Shown in pieces: positions 34,539 through 43,431 of a DNA stretch of 64,000 nt. Source of the stretch: Lysobacter solisilvae (GTDB lineage Bacteria; Pseudomonadota; Gammaproteobacteria; Xanthomonadales; Xanthomonadaceae); NCBI RefSeq assembly GCF_016613535.2, contig NZ_CP071518.1, positions 3,224,001 to 3,288,000 on the forward strand, written 5' to 3'. The position numbers were made by a program, and so were the translations under genes. A model generated the notes under the pieces. The model saw only the letters and a program-made list of their open reading frames with translations, did no database searches and had not been told where the DNA came from. The first letter of the stretch is position 1, and each line of letters starts with the position of its first letter.

Positions 34539-35327
34539 ATGACTACCAGGAAGCCTGTGAAACACACCATGTTGATTGCCGCGTTCGTGGCCATCCTGGC
34601 CATGCTGCCGGCATTGGCCGCCGACAAGAGCACGATCCGGGGCCTGATCACCGCCATCCAGGGCGACACACTCACCGTCAAGGACGGCAACAACGTCGAG
34701 CACACCATCACCGTGTCCTCCGACACGACCTACAAGAAGACCAAGGGCCTGACCGGCGCCATCAGCGAGAAGGCGGCCTTCACTTCGCTGATGCCGGGCC
34801 TGCCGATCATTGCCGACGGCATGGCCGACGGCGGCAACTTCACCGCCAGCGCGATCTCGTTCAAGTCCGAGGACTTCCGCACCGCCCAGCAGGTGCAGGC
34901 GGGCGTGGCCCCGACCTCCACCCGCGTGGATGACATGGGCAAGCGCATGGACGACTTCGGGACCTACGAGGCGCTGGAAGTGCTCGACGTGCATTTCGCC
35001 TCGGGCAAGACGGCGCTCTCCGCCAAGGACAAGGCCGCCCTGTCGGCCTTCGCCGAAAAGGCCAAGGCGACCAACGGTTATCACGTCGTCCTGCAGGGCT
35101 TCACCGACTCCGTGGGCAACGCCGCCGCCAACCAGCGCCTGAGCACGATGCGCGCGGCCTCCGTCGCCAATTACCTGCAGCAGACCGGCGGCCTGATGCC
35201 CGGCAAGGTGCACGCCGGCGACGGCATGGGCGTTGCCGCGGACGCAGGTTCGGGCAGCAACGCCAATGCGCGCAAGGTCACCGTGAAGCTCGTGGTCGAC
35301 AAGGGCGTGCAGGCCGGCAACAAGTAA
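34539..35327 (+). CDS. OmpA-family envelope protein with DUF5666-like N-domain
   Basis: 262-residue exported protein. The signal peptide MTTRKPVKHTMLIAAFVAIL to ALAA is followed by a small beta domain (STIRGLITAIQGDTLTVKDG) like the DUF5666/OB-type units, a hinge, and a C-terminal OmpA-like peptidoglycan-binding domain. In the latter, LDVHFASGKTALSAKDKAAL, VLQGFTDSVGNAAANQRLST and ANYLQQTGG are the characteristic strand, TDxxG and helix. It probably tethers the outer membrane or periplasm to peptidoglycan. The Asp of TDSVG would contact diaminopimelate. AGAGGG precedes ATG 34539. Confidence 0.9.
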   Translation: MTTRKPVKHTMLIAAFVAILAMLPALAADKSTIRGLITAIQGDTLTVKDGNNVEHTITVSSDTTYKKTKGLTGAISEKAAFTSLMPGLPIIADGMADGGNFTASAISFKSEDFRTAQQVQAGVAPTSTRVDDMGKRMDDFGTYEALEVLDVHFASGKTALSAKDKAALSAFAEKAKATNGYHVVLQGFTDSVGNAAANQRLSTMRAASVANYLQQTGGLMPGKVHAGDGMGVAADAGSGSNANARKVTVKLVVDKGVQAGNK

Positions 35328-35382
35328 CCGTTCACCACCATGCCGGCGGAAACCCACGCCGGCGGACATGCACCCCAGAAAG

Positions 35383-35409
35383 ACGAAGCCCGCAGATCGC
35401 GGGCTTCGT
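35383..35409. terminator. Bidirectional hairpin terminator
   Basis: ACGAAGCCCGC (35383-35393) pairs perfectly with GCGGGCTTCGT (35399-35409) across a five-base loop. It is located between the OmpA-like stop (35327) and the M13 peptidase stop (35419), so it can serve both converging transcripts. Confidence 0.75.
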
Positions 35410-35418
35410 CGTGTCAGG

Positions 35419-37482
35419 TCACCAGATCCGCACCCGCTTCTCCGGCGGCAGGTACATCTCGTCGCCCGGCTTCACGCCGAAGGCCTGGTACCACGCATCG
35501 AAGTTGCGCAGCGGGCCGTTGGCACGGTATTGCGACGGCGAATGGGGGTTGGTCTTGATCAGGTTGAGCAGCGCCTCGTCGCGGTACTTGCCCTTCCAGA
35601 TCTGCCCCCAGGACAGGAAGAAGCGCTGGTCGCCGGTCAGCCCGTCGATCACCGGCGCCGGCTTGCCAGCCAGACTGAACTGGTAGGCCGTGTACGACAT
35701 GGACAGGCCGCCCAGATCGCCGATGTTTTCGCCCATGGTCAGCGAACCATTGACGCACTGGCCCTCCAGCGGACAGAAACCGTCGTACTGCGCGCCCAGC
35801 ACCTTGGTGCGCTGCTCGAAACCGGCGCGATCGGCGTCGGTCCACCAGTTGCGCTGGATGCCGGCGAAGTCGGACTTGCTGCCCTGGTCGTCGAAACCGT
35901 GGCCCATTTCATGTCCGATCACCGCACCGATGCCGCCGTAATTGACGGCCGGATCGGCGTTGAGGTCGAAGAACGGCGCCTGCAGGATGCCGGCCGGGAA
36001 CACGATCTCGTTGAAGGTCGCGTTGTAGTAGGCGTTGACCGTCTGAGGCGTCATGAACCATTCGCTGCGGTCCGGACGGGTGCCGACGCGGCGGTTCTCG
36101 TCGTTGCGCCCGTAGCGGCGCATCTGCATCACGTTCGCCATCAGGTCGCCGGGGACGATGGTGACGCTGGAATAGTCGCGCCACTTGTCCGGGTAACCCA
36201 CCTTGGGCCGGAAGGTTTCCAGCTTGCGGTAGGCCTCGGCCTTCGTGGACTCGCCCATCCAGTCGATCTGCTCGATGTTGGCACGCAGGGCCTTGCGCAG
36301 GTTTTCCACCATCGCCTGCATCGCGGCCTTGGCCTGGGGCGAGAAGTGGCGCTCGACATACAGCTTGCCCAGCGCATCGCCCAGGCCGTCCATGCCGCCC
36401 ACCGCGGCCACGGCGCGCTTCCAGTCCTCGCGCTGGGCCTTCTGGCCGCTGAGCACGGTGCCGTTGAAGGCGAAGGCCGCATCGTCGATCTCGCGGCTGA
36501 GCAGCGGCGCATTGTTGCGGACCGCGTGGAAGGCCAGGTAGTCGCGCCACACCGCCAACGGGGTGCGCGCGATGACGTCGACCACCGGCTGCACCGCGCT
36601 CGGCGTGACGATGTTGACGCGGTCCAGCGCGGGCATGCCCTGCGCCTTCACGTGCGCGGCCCAGCCGTAGCCCGGATACTGGCTTTCCAGGTCGGCGAAA
36701 GTGACGGCGTTGTAGGTCTTGTCGCGGTTGCGCAGCTGCGCGCGCTCCCACTGCGGCTTGGCCAGTTCGGTTTCCAGCGCCAGGATCGCTTCGGCGCGCG
36801 TCTTCGCGTCGCCCACGCCGGCGAAGCCGAGCATCTTCTGGATGTGTTCGAGGTAGGCGGCGCGGATGCCGGCGAATCGCGCATCCTGGTTGAGGTAGTA
36901 GTCGCGGTCGGGCAGCCCGAGGCCGCCCACGCGCAGGCCGACGAGGTACTGGTCCGGATCCTTGCGATCCAGCTCCACCCCGAACTGCAGCGGCGAGATC
37001 GTGCCGTCGAGCGCGCTGCTGGCGAAGGCGGCGACCAGCGCATCCTTGGTCCGGATGGCATTGATCCGGTCGAGCACCGGCTTGAGCGGCGTGATGCCCG
37101 CCGCATCGCGGGCGGCGCGGTCGAGGAAGCTGGCGTAGTAGTCGCGCACCTTCTGCGCGTCACTGCCCGGCGCAAGGTCCTGGCGCTTGGCCAGTTCCTC
37201 GATGATGGCCTGGACCTGCGCTTCGGAGCGGTCGCGCAGCATCATGAAGGAGCCGTACGAGGTCTCGTGGTCCTTCAGCTGGTAGGTGTCGAGCCAGTGG
37301 CCATTGACGAAGCGGTTGAAGTCATCGCCCGGCTTGACGGTCGTGTCCTGCGCGGCGAGGTCGACACCGAAGCTGCCCAGCTGGGGCCTGGCCTTGGGTG
37401 CGGCGTCTGCGGCGTGGACGGTGGTCGCCGCGGCCAATGAAACAGCGAGCGCGAGGCCCAGGCTCAAACGTGAAGGCTTCAT
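35419..37482 (-). CDS. M13-family zinc endopeptidase (PepO/neprilysin-like), copy 1
   Basis: 687-residue exported metallopeptidase with signal peptide MKPSRLSLGLALAVSLAAAT to VHA. The N-domain starts DTTVKPGDDFNRFVNGHWLD. The zinc site is GGIGAVIGHEMGHGFDDQGS (HExxH) with the third ligand in SLTMGENIGDLGGLSMSYTA (ExxxD). NAYYNATFNEIVFPAGILQA is the substrate-binding NAxY segment, and the chain ends in a CxxW-like RVRIW. Family members degrade peptides up to about 35 residues and act in the periplasm. A second, diverged copy is at 53883-55919. Confidence 0.95.
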   Translation of the reverse strand: MKPSRLSLGLALAVSLAAATTVHAADAAPKARPQLGSFGVDLAAQDTTVKPGDDFNRFVNGHWLDTYQLKDHETSYGSFMMLRDRSEAQVQAIIEELAKRQDLAPGSDAQKVRDYYASFLDRAARDAAGITPLKPVLDRINAIRTKDALVAAFASSALDGTISPLQFGVELDRKDPDQYLVGLRVGGLGLPDRDYYLNQDARFAGIRAAYLEHIQKMLGFAGVGDAKTRAEAILALETELAKPQWERAQLRNRDKTYNAVTFADLESQYPGYGWAAHVKAQGMPALDRVNIVTPSAVQPVVDVIARTPLAVWRDYLAFHAVRNNAPLLSREIDDAAFAFNGTVLSGQKAQREDWKRAVAAVGGMDGLGDALGKLYVERHFSPQAKAAMQAMVENLRKALRANIEQIDWMGESTKAEAYRKLETFRPKVGYPDKWRDYSSVTIVPGDLMANVMQMRRYGRNDENRRVGTRPDRSEWFMTPQTVNAYYNATFNEIVFPAGILQAPFFDLNADPAVNYGGIGAVIGHEMGHGFDDQGSKSDFAGIQRNWWTDADRAGFEQRTKVLGAQYDGFCPLEGQCVNGSLTMGENIGDLGGLSMSYTAYQFSLAGKPAPVIDGLTGDQRFFLSWGQIWKGKYRDEALLNLIKTNPHSPSQYRANGPLRNFDAWYQAFGVKPGDEMYLPPEKRVRIW

Positions 37483-37723
37483 GGACGTTCCCCGGTGGAA
37501 AGCTGGAGCCTAGCGTGGCGCCGGAAGGGTGTCGTAGGCCAATGGTTGGGAAAACGGCGGACGCGGTGGAAGGCCGGAGTCGGCAAAGCCGGGCTGGGCG
37601 AGACGGCCCTTCCCCAGGCGCCGGGTCCCGCACCGTGGCACCCGCGCGCGCAACGCCTCTAAAGTAGTTCGGATAGCTGCTTCCACACCCCGCTTCCAAC
37701 CGCGCCTCAGGATCCCTCCCCAC

Positions 37724-38563
37724 GTGCATTACGCCGGCCCGCTGCTGACCCTTCCCCTCGCGCAAGCGCTGCTCGCGGCACGCCATGCCGGAGCGGGCAC
37801 ATGGCACGGTTCGCTGGATCTGGACGTTTCCCGCGCCGAGGTGGCCCTGTCGTCCGACGCCTGGGAGTGGCGTGGCCAGCGCTATCCCTATCCCGGAAAG
37901 CTGAAGGACCGCACGCTCTATTACTGGGATGGCGACGGGTTCGCCTCCATCTCGCGGTATTCGGGCTCGCTGATCAAGCTGGTCCCCACGCCATGGGGCG
38001 CTCCCACGTTCGAGATCGACGGCATCAAGATGCTGCCCACGTCGAAGGAATCGCCCATCGACGATGCCCGCCGCAAGGTGGCCCTGGTGGCGCCGCAGGG
38101 CAAGATCGTCCTCGACACCTGCGGCGGCCTGGGCTACTTCGCCGCGTGCTGCCTGGACGCCGGTGTGGCCCGCATCCTGTCGTTCGAGAAGAACGCCGAC
38201 GTGCTGTGGCTGCGCACGCTCAACCCCTGGTCTCCCGACCCCGACGCCCCCGCCAGCGGCGGTCGACTTGAGCTGACGCATGCCGACGTGTCGCAGGCCA
38301 TCGCGCAGATCCCGGGCGCATCGGTGGATGCCCTGCTCCACGATCCGCCCCGCTTCGGCATTGCGGGGGAGCTGTACTCCCAGGCCTTCTACGACCAGCT
38401 GGCGCGGGTCCTGCGCCCGGGTGGGCGCCTGTTCCACTACACGGGCAGTCCGAACAAGCTCACCAGCGGGCGCGACGTGCCGCGCGAGGTGGAGAAACGG
38501 CTGGGCAAGGCCGGCTTCAAGGCGCAGCTGGCGCTCGATGGCGTGCTCGGCGTGCGCAGGTGA
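37724..38563 (+). CDS. SAM-dependent methyltransferase, class I
   Basis: 279-residue methyltransferase. Motif I is KIVLDTCGGLGYFAACCLDA, motif II/III is RILSFEKNADVLWLRTLNPW, and the catalytic motif IV reads ALLHDPPRFGIAGELYSQAF, a DPPR form close to the N/D-PP-Y/F motif of nucleic-acid and rRNA methyltransferases. A PUA-like or other N-terminal domain of about 100 residues precedes the Rossmann core. Translation likely starts at GTG 37724. The target (RNA, DNA or small molecule) is unknown. It is monocistronic. Confidence 0.82.
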   Translation: MHYAGPLLTLPLAQALLAARHAGAGTWHGSLDLDVSRAEVALSSDAWEWRGQRYPYPGKLKDRTLYYWDGDGFASISRYSGSLIKLVPTPWGAPTFEIDGIKMLPTSKESPIDDARRKVALVAPQGKIVLDTCGGLGYFAACCLDAGVARILSFEKNADVLWLRTLNPWSPDPDAPASGGRLELTHADVSQAIAQIPGASVDALLHDPPRFGIAGELYSQAFYDQLARVLRPGGRLFHYTGSPNKLTSGRDVPREVEKRLGKAGFKAQLALDGVLGVRR

Positions 38564-38682
38564 CGTCGCGCCACCCGGCTGTGCAACGGTAGCGGAAAAG
38601 CCGCGCCATCAACCGCTTGGCGCATCGTGAAATTGATTCCATCGCGTGGCACATTGGCCACCCCCACTGCGGAGCTCGGTCG

Positions 38683-39546
38683 ATGCGAACGAAGGTGCTT
38701 GCCACTGCACTGATGCTGGTCACGACCGGCATGGCCCTGGCGGCCGAGCCGTTGCCGGTTTCGCCCGCGGCGGACACGCCCGAGCACTGGCGCCAGCCCG
38801 TCACTCCGTTCCGGATCGCCGACCACACCTGGTACGTCGGTACGCAGGGCCTCACTGCGCTCCTGGTAAAAACCGACGCAGGCGCCGTGCTCATCGATGG
38901 CGGACTGCCGCAGGCGGCGCAGTACGTGCTGGCCAACCTGCGCAGCCTGGGCGTGGAGCCCGGGCAACTGAAATTCATCCTGCACAGCCATGCCCACGCC
39001 GACCACTCGGGGGCGCTGGCCGCGCTCAAACGCGCGACGGGCGCCACGCTGGTGAGCAATGCCGAATCGGCGGTGCTGCTCGCGCGCGGCGGCAGCGACG
39101 ACATGCATTTCGGCGACGAACTCCCCTACCCGCCGGTCCACGCCGACCGCCTGCTCATGGACGGCGAAACCGTCGATCTGGGTGCCATCCACCTGCGTGC
39201 GCACTTCACCCCCGCGCACACCCCAGGCAGCCTGAGCTGGACCTGGACCGACACACGCGACGGCAAGCCGCTGCGCATCGCCTATCTCGACAGCTTCAGC
39301 GCCCCCGGCTACCGGCTGGTGGACCATCCGCGCTATCCGCGCATCGTCGAGGACTACCGCCGCGGGTTCGCTACCGCCCGCGCGCTGCCCTGCGACCTGT
39401 TGATCACTCCCCACCCCGACGGCAGCGGATGGAAAACCGAAACCGGCACGGCAGGAGAGATGAGTTGCCCAGACTACGTGGCCAGAGCCGAGAAGGCGCT
39501 GGAGGCGGAAGTCGACAAGCAGCGCAAGGCGGCCGCGTCGCACTGA
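38683..39546 (+). CDS. Subclass B3 metallo-beta-lactamase
   Basis: 287-residue exported zinc hydrolase. After the signal peptide (MRTKVLATALMLVTTGMALA) comes the beta-lactamase fold: TWYVGTQGLTALLVKTDAGA, then KFILHSHAHADHSGALAALK with the B3 motif H-x-H-x-D-H at residues 103-108, FTPAHTPGSLSWTW with the His of zinc site 1, and LLITPHPDGSGW with the final His. Subclass B3 enzymes hydrolyse penicillins, cephalosporins and often carbapenems; relatives occur in Stenotrophomonas (L1) and environmental bacteria. It is isolated from the BlaI/BlaR pair, 25 kb away. Actual activity is not shown. Confidence 0.9.
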   Translation: MRTKVLATALMLVTTGMALAAEPLPVSPAADTPEHWRQPVTPFRIADHTWYVGTQGLTALLVKTDAGAVLIDGGLPQAAQYVLANLRSLGVEPGQLKFILHSHAHADHSGALAALKRATGATLVSNAESAVLLARGGSDDMHFGDELPYPPVHADRLLMDGETVDLGAIHLRAHFTPAHTPGSLSWTWTDTRDGKPLRIAYLDSFSAPGYRLVDHPRYPRIVEDYRRGFATARALPCDLLITPHPDGSGWKTETGTAGEMSCPDYVARAEKALEAEVDKQRKAAASH

Positions 39547-39768
39547 GCCCGCGCTTGAGGTTCCACAGCTGATCGCGCCGACGGGTTGCCGCGGCTGGTC
39601 CTCGAGTTCGCCGGCTTGTTCTCGGGTGCACCAGATTCGTCCGACGTTGAGCCAATCTGGTCCGACGCCGGACGGGGGGTTGTCCTCGCGCGGGTCATTC
39701 CGGCCCAGCGCAGGACCACGCAGGCGGACTGGCGGACGACAGGTCGTCCGCGGGAACGGCCGGAACCG

Positions 39769-40203
39769 CTAGTAGTTCTGGTATTGCCCGGGTGCGGGAA
39801 TGCCGAACCGCGACTTCATCTCGGCCAGCTCCAGCTTGCCGTCCTGGTTGGTATCCAGCCACATGAAGCGCGTCTCGGCGCCGCGACGCAGCTCTTCGTC
39901 GGACAGCTCACCATCCTGGTTGCGATCCGTGCCGCGGATGCGGTCGACGGCGGACATCTGGCCATCCTCCTGCGGCCCGAGCACGGCCTCCAGCTCTTCG
40001 GCGGAGATACGCGAATTGCCGTTGCTGTCGAGCTGGCGGAACAGCGCCTTGCTGTCGTACTCGGATTTGTCCACGACGCCGTCGGCGTTGGTGTCGAGAG
40101 ACTGGAAACTGGACGTTGCGCTGGTGGGCACGCCCTGGGCGCACACGCTGGCCGGGATCAGGCTGGTGACGAGCAGCAGGCTGGAGAGAGGTAGGGCATT
40201 CAT
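39769..40203 (-). CDS. Exported EF-hand calcium-binding protein
   Basis: 144-residue protein with signal peptide MNALPLSSLLLVTSLIPASV. The mature part has four EF-hand loops of the D-x-[DN]-x-[DN]-G/S type: DTNADGVVDKSE, DSNGNSRISAEE, DRNQDGELSDEE and DTNQDGKLELAE. It is therefore likely to bind calcium in the periplasm or outside the cell. The role is unknown; such small calmodulin-like proteins are common in Xanthomonadaceae. CAGGAG precedes ATG 40203. It is alone, with about 200 bp on each side. Confidence 0.9.
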   Translation of the reverse strand: MNALPLSSLLLVTSLIPASVCAQGVPTSATSSFQSLDTNADGVVDKSEYDSKALFRQLDSNGNSRISAEELEAVLGPQEDGQMSAVDRIRGTDRNQDGELSDEELRRGAETRFMWLDTNQDGKLELAEMKSRFGIPAPGQYQNY

Positions 40204-40408
40204 GGCGGGCTCCTGGACGCGACTTCCTGGATGAAGCAACGAGGACGGTGCCGGCGGGCGGAGACAGGGCGTGTCGGCTCGAGGGCCCGGTCGGGATCGG
40301 GATCCGGGTCGGGACCGGGGAGCGCAGGCACGTCGGATCCGCGGGGTGGATGGACGAGCTGCCGATGCCGGGGTCGGCGGTTCGACAGTACTCCTGTGGC
40401 CGTGCCTC

Positions 40409-40942
40409 CTACAACGTCGAGGTCACTTCACCGCCCTGCGCGCGCAGGTAGTCCGCGGCGCGGGCGCGCTGCTCGGCCGAGAAGGCATGCACGACCACCG
40501 TCGTGCTGCCGGCCGCCATCGCGTCCCGGGTGGCCTCCACGTAGCGGTCATGGTCGGGCCGCAGCGATACCAGCCCGCCCAGGAACAGCCCGGCTACCGC
40601 GCCGAAGCCGATCAGCACCAGCAGCGCGGCCACCCAGGACTGGACGACGAACGGCACGCCCATCGCGTACAGCCCCCAGAACACCAGCGCGCCGAGTACC
40701 GCGCCGACGATGCCCAGCCGGACGTGGGCGACCACGATCGTCCGCCAGATGCCCCGGCTTTCCGGTTCGAGCTTGTGTCCGGGATGCGGTTCGGCCGGCG
40801 TGACCAGCTGCACCTGCGCCGCCTCCAGCGAGAGGGCCGAGGACACGCCGTCGGCCGCCTGCTGCGCGACGCGGGTGCTCGGGAATACGGCGGCGACCTT
40901 GTGGTTGGAGAACTCGCCGGTGATCGGGGAGGCTTCCGGCAT
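40409..40942 (-). CDS. Two-helix membrane protein of unknown function
   Basis: 177-residue protein with two central membrane helices (LGIVGAVLGALVFWGLYAMG and VAALLVLIGFGAVAGLFLGG, about residues 80-130) separated by a short loop. The N-domain (EFSNHKVAAVFPSTRVAQQA) looks like a ferredoxin-like or general-stress YflT-type fold, and the C-terminus ends STTVVVHAFSAEQRARAADY in a soluble alpha-beta tail. I infer an inner-membrane stress protein but cannot name it. The ATG at 40942 is preferred; a TTG at 41014 would extend it by 24 residues. Confidence 0.7.
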   Translation of the reverse strand: MPEASPITGEFSNHKVAAVFPSTRVAQQAADGVSSALSLEAAQVQLVTPAEPHPGHKLEPESRGIWRTIVVAHVRLGIVGAVLGALVFWGLYAMGVPFVVQSWVAALLVLIGFGAVAGLFLGGLVSLRPDHDRYVEATRDAMAAGSTTVVVHAFSAEQRARAADYLRAQGGEVTSTL

Positions 40943-41069
40943 GGCGTGGATCCGCTGCGGGGCTTCGATGCTGCCAAAAGTGATGTCCCGGGGGCGTGAG
41001 CCCGGCCGTTTCAACGAGTCCCGGACGCTCGGCTGTCACGGGGCCTTCGTGCCAGCCGTTCCACGAAAA

Positions 41070-41099
41070 ACAGGTGCCCCGCACGGTGGCGGGGCACCT
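41070..41099 (-). terminator. Rho-independent terminator of the 463-residue protein gene
   Basis: CAGGTGCCCCGC (41070-41081) pairs perfectly with GCGGGGCACCTG (41088-41099). On the minus strand the stem is followed by TTTTTCG (41064-41069 is AAAAA on the plus strand). It lies just downstream of the stop codon at 41142. Confidence 0.9.
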
Positions 41100-41141
41100 G
41101 GCTGCTGGTTGCCCGGCGTCATCGCCGCCGGGCGTGTGGCA

Positions 41142-42533
41142 TCAGCCCTGCCCGCCCTTGGGCATCTTGGCGATCTGGACGCCGATGATCATCGGCTGGT
41201 CCGATGTCGTGGTGCCGGTGAAGCTCGAGCCGTTGGCGTCGGCATGCCAGCCGGACTTCTCGCTGCCACCCTCGGCCTCGAAGGAGAACGGACCAATGCG
41301 GATGCCGGTGGCGACCTTGAACTTCTCCGAGAACTGCTTGAACGTCGCGCTGCTCGTGCGGATGCTGAAACTGGGCTTGTAGCCGACGTACATGCCGGTC
41401 TTGAGCAGGTTGAAGAAGCCGCTCTCGCCATACACCGCCTGGTTGTCGCCGTCGCCGAACGGGCTGTAGCCGCGCACGAACGGCCCATTGGCCATGCTGC
41501 GCACGAAGCCGCCGTTGTACCAGAGGCTGGGCTGGATCTGGATCAGGTCGAATGCCTCGAATTCCAGCGAGACCTCCAGCTGGTTGTCGGTCTCGAAGGA
41601 GTCGATGCGCTCCCACTTGCCGTTGACCTTCACTTCCCAGAACAGCTGCTGCACCTTCGCCTCGCCGCCCGCCCACGACTTGCTGAAGTCATAGGAAGAA
41701 TCGCGGCTGCTGAAGCCCATGGTGGCGCCCGCCGGACCCTTGCCCGCCTTCACCTTGTCCAGCCACTGCGCGGCGTTCTGCGAGATCGACCAGTTCGGCA
41801 CCTTCGGCAGCTTGGTCAGGTTGGGATCGGCCAGGCGCACGTAGAACTCTTCGTTGACGAACTGGTTGCGCGCGTCGGCCAGGCCGGGCGTGTTGGCCTG
41901 GTCGACCAGCGCGGCCAGGTTGATCTCGGCCTGGGACATCTTCTTCAGCGCGGCGGCGATGTTGGCCTGGTAGCCACGGCCCTGGAGCGAGCCCAGCCAC
42001 TCGGTGAACGGCGGCGTGTTGTCGACCACCGTGTCGTCGTAGATCGCCAGGGCGATGTCCACCGCCTGCGTGTACTGGTTGCTGGCCTCGGTCAGGGCAT
42101 CGGTGGCCACGGTGATCTGGTCGCGCAGGTCCGGATCGTCGGTGGCGACGGGAATGACGCGCAGGAACTGCTGGTAGGCCAAGTCCACGCGATCGCCGCC
42201 GGAGGCATAGGCGCCCACGGCATCCCATTGCGGGGCGGTCGAACAGAAATCGTACTGGGCGCTGCCGATGGTGCCGGCGGCCGCCGTCGGCCAGGACCAG
42301 CTGACGAAGGGATAGACCAGCTGGAAGGTGTCGGGCGAGGCGCCCAGCGAATTGATCAGGGCGCGGTACAGCAGGCCCCAGGGCTTGTCGTCCGCATCCG
42401 CGGCGGCCAGGCCGCGGGCGCCGACGCGGGCCCGGCGCAGCAGGCGGCGACTGACGGCGCCATGGGTGAAAGCGGAAATCGGACGCTCGTCTTCGCGATC
42501 GAGGATGTCGACGGCGGTGGTTTTCGCGGACAT
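41142..42533 (-). CDS. 463-residue protein of unknown function
   Basis: Soluble protein with no signal peptide. It begins MSAKTTAVDILDREDERPIS and contains SWSWPTAAAGTIGSAQYDFC, a helical middle (VATDALTEASNQYTQAVDIA), LFWEVKVNGKWERIDSFETD, QIQPSLWYNGGFVRSMANGP and a C-terminus SDQPMIIGVQIAKMPKGGQG. The C-terminal half is beta-rich with many aromatics. I do not recognise the family; the layout loosely resembles the 359-residue sigma-linked protein but without clear shared motifs. GGAG lies before ATG 42533. It has its own terminator and is divergent from the ribonuclease gene. Confidence 0.72.
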   Translation of the reverse strand: MSAKTTAVDILDREDERPISAFTHGAVSRRLLRRARVGARGLAAADADDKPWGLLYRALINSLGASPDTFQLVYPFVSWSWPTAAAGTIGSAQYDFCSTAPQWDAVGAYASGGDRVDLAYQQFLRVIPVATDDPDLRDQITVATDALTEASNQYTQAVDIALAIYDDTVVDNTPPFTEWLGSLQGRGYQANIAAALKKMSQAEINLAALVDQANTPGLADARNQFVNEEFYVRLADPNLTKLPKVPNWSISQNAAQWLDKVKAGKGPAGATMGFSSRDSSYDFSKSWAGGEAKVQQLFWEVKVNGKWERIDSFETDNQLEVSLEFEAFDLIQIQPSLWYNGGFVRSMANGPFVRGYSPFGDGDNQAVYGESGFFNLLKTGMYVGYKPSFSIRTSSATFKQFSEKFKVATGIRIGPFSFEAEGGSEKSGWHADANGSSFTGTTTSDQPMIIGVQIAKMPKGGQG

Positions 42534-42931
42534 GGAAAGGCTCCTTGCGATGTGCCGGCCTCCTGTGGCCGGCAGCGGTGCCGAACGCTGCGCATCGATC
42601 GATGCGTCAACCCCGGGCGGGGCACCCTCGCTCCGGTGGGCGCACCTTCCCGGGTCGCCCGGCGCGGCGCCTGACGGCAACCTTACCGTCGGCAAAACCC
42701 TTGTGATTCGGGTAGTTGCAGGCAGTGCCCCGCGGGCGGACCGGCAGACCGGCCGATTGGGGCGGCGGCCGCACGCGGCCCTGGCCGGCTTCCACGGCGC
42801 GGCCCGGGACGCTGTCGCGCCGCTCCGGGCGCGATCGTCAGGTTGCGGTAAGGCCGCGACGTCGGACTCTGCGCAAGCCTGTGGGCCGCGTCTGCCTGTC
42901 GCAACGCGTTCGCCCACCAAGGAGTTCCACC
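42534..42931. other. 398-bp divergent intergenic region
   Basis: It lies between the 463-residue protein gene (minus) and the ribonuclease gene (plus). No gene, repeat or named motif seen. Both promoters should be here. Confidence 0.4.
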
Positions 42932-43333
42932 ATGAACAAGACGATCGCAATCCACCGGCGCCTGGCCGGTGCCCTCACCACCGCCCTGATGCTGTGCGCG
43001 CTTCCGGCCGCCCAGGCCGCCCCGCCGGCCTGCAAGGGCCTGCACACCTCGGTCAAGGAAGCCATGCGCACGATGTCCGTGTGCATCACGATGAACAACC
43101 CGCCCGCCGACTGCAATCACGCCGGCATGGACGTGCAGCGCTTCAACAACGACGAGAAGAAGCTGCCCAAGGCCAGCCCGCCGCAGGAATACTGGGAAGG
43201 CAAGCTGCGCGACGGTGGCGCCGCGGGCACGTGGCGCCTCGTGTACCTGGTGACGATGGGCACGACCAAGAACAAGGTCGACGCGCGCTACTTCACCAAC
43301 GACCACTACGCGAGCTTCTGCAAGATCAACTGA
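42932..43333 (+). CDS. Secreted guanyl-specific-type ribonuclease (RNase Sa/barnase-like)
   Basis: 133-residue exported protein. Signal peptide MNKTIAIHRRLAGALTTALM to AQAA is followed by a small domain. In order, its motifs follow the microbial RNase (N1/T1/Sa) pattern: VQRFNNDEKKLP aligns with the family's F-x-N-x-E-x-x-LP, EYWEGKL has the position of the catalytic Glu, GTWRLVYLVTMG gives the Arg-bearing strand, and ARYFTNDHYASFCKI matches the DHY-x-x-F strand with the catalytic His. Five Cys allow disulfides. It would cut RNA after G outside the cell, possibly as a toxin or for nutrients. No adjacent barstar-like inhibitor is seen. Confidence 0.72.
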   Translation: MNKTIAIHRRLAGALTTALMLCALPAAQAAPPACKGLHTSVKEAMRTMSVCITMNNPPADCNHAGMDVQRFNNDEKKLPKASPPQEYWEGKLRDGGAAGTWRLVYLVTMGTTKNKVDARYFTNDHYASFCKIN

Positions 43334-43340
43334 TCCGTCG

Positions 43341-43370
43341 CACACCGCCCGGCCGGCGCCGGGCGGTGTG
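43341..43370. terminator. Strong hairpin terminator after the ribonuclease gene
   Basis: CACACCGCCCGGC (43341-43353) pairs perfectly with GCCGGGCGGTGTG (43358-43370) around a CGGC loop, 8 bp past the stop. It lies between two convergent genes and may act in both directions. Confidence 0.75.
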
Positions 43371-43431
43371 CGGGATGGTTGCAGCGCCAAGCGCGCGCCC
43401 GGCCTTCCGGAGCGCGCTCCGGGGCACGGCT

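Noticed and set aside
33492..35369. 625-codon minus-strand frame covering the OmpA-like gene
   Set aside because: It is antisense to the OmpA-like gene, whose signal peptide and TDxxG motif are clear, and its protein has no recognisable domain outside low-complexity Gly/Arg.
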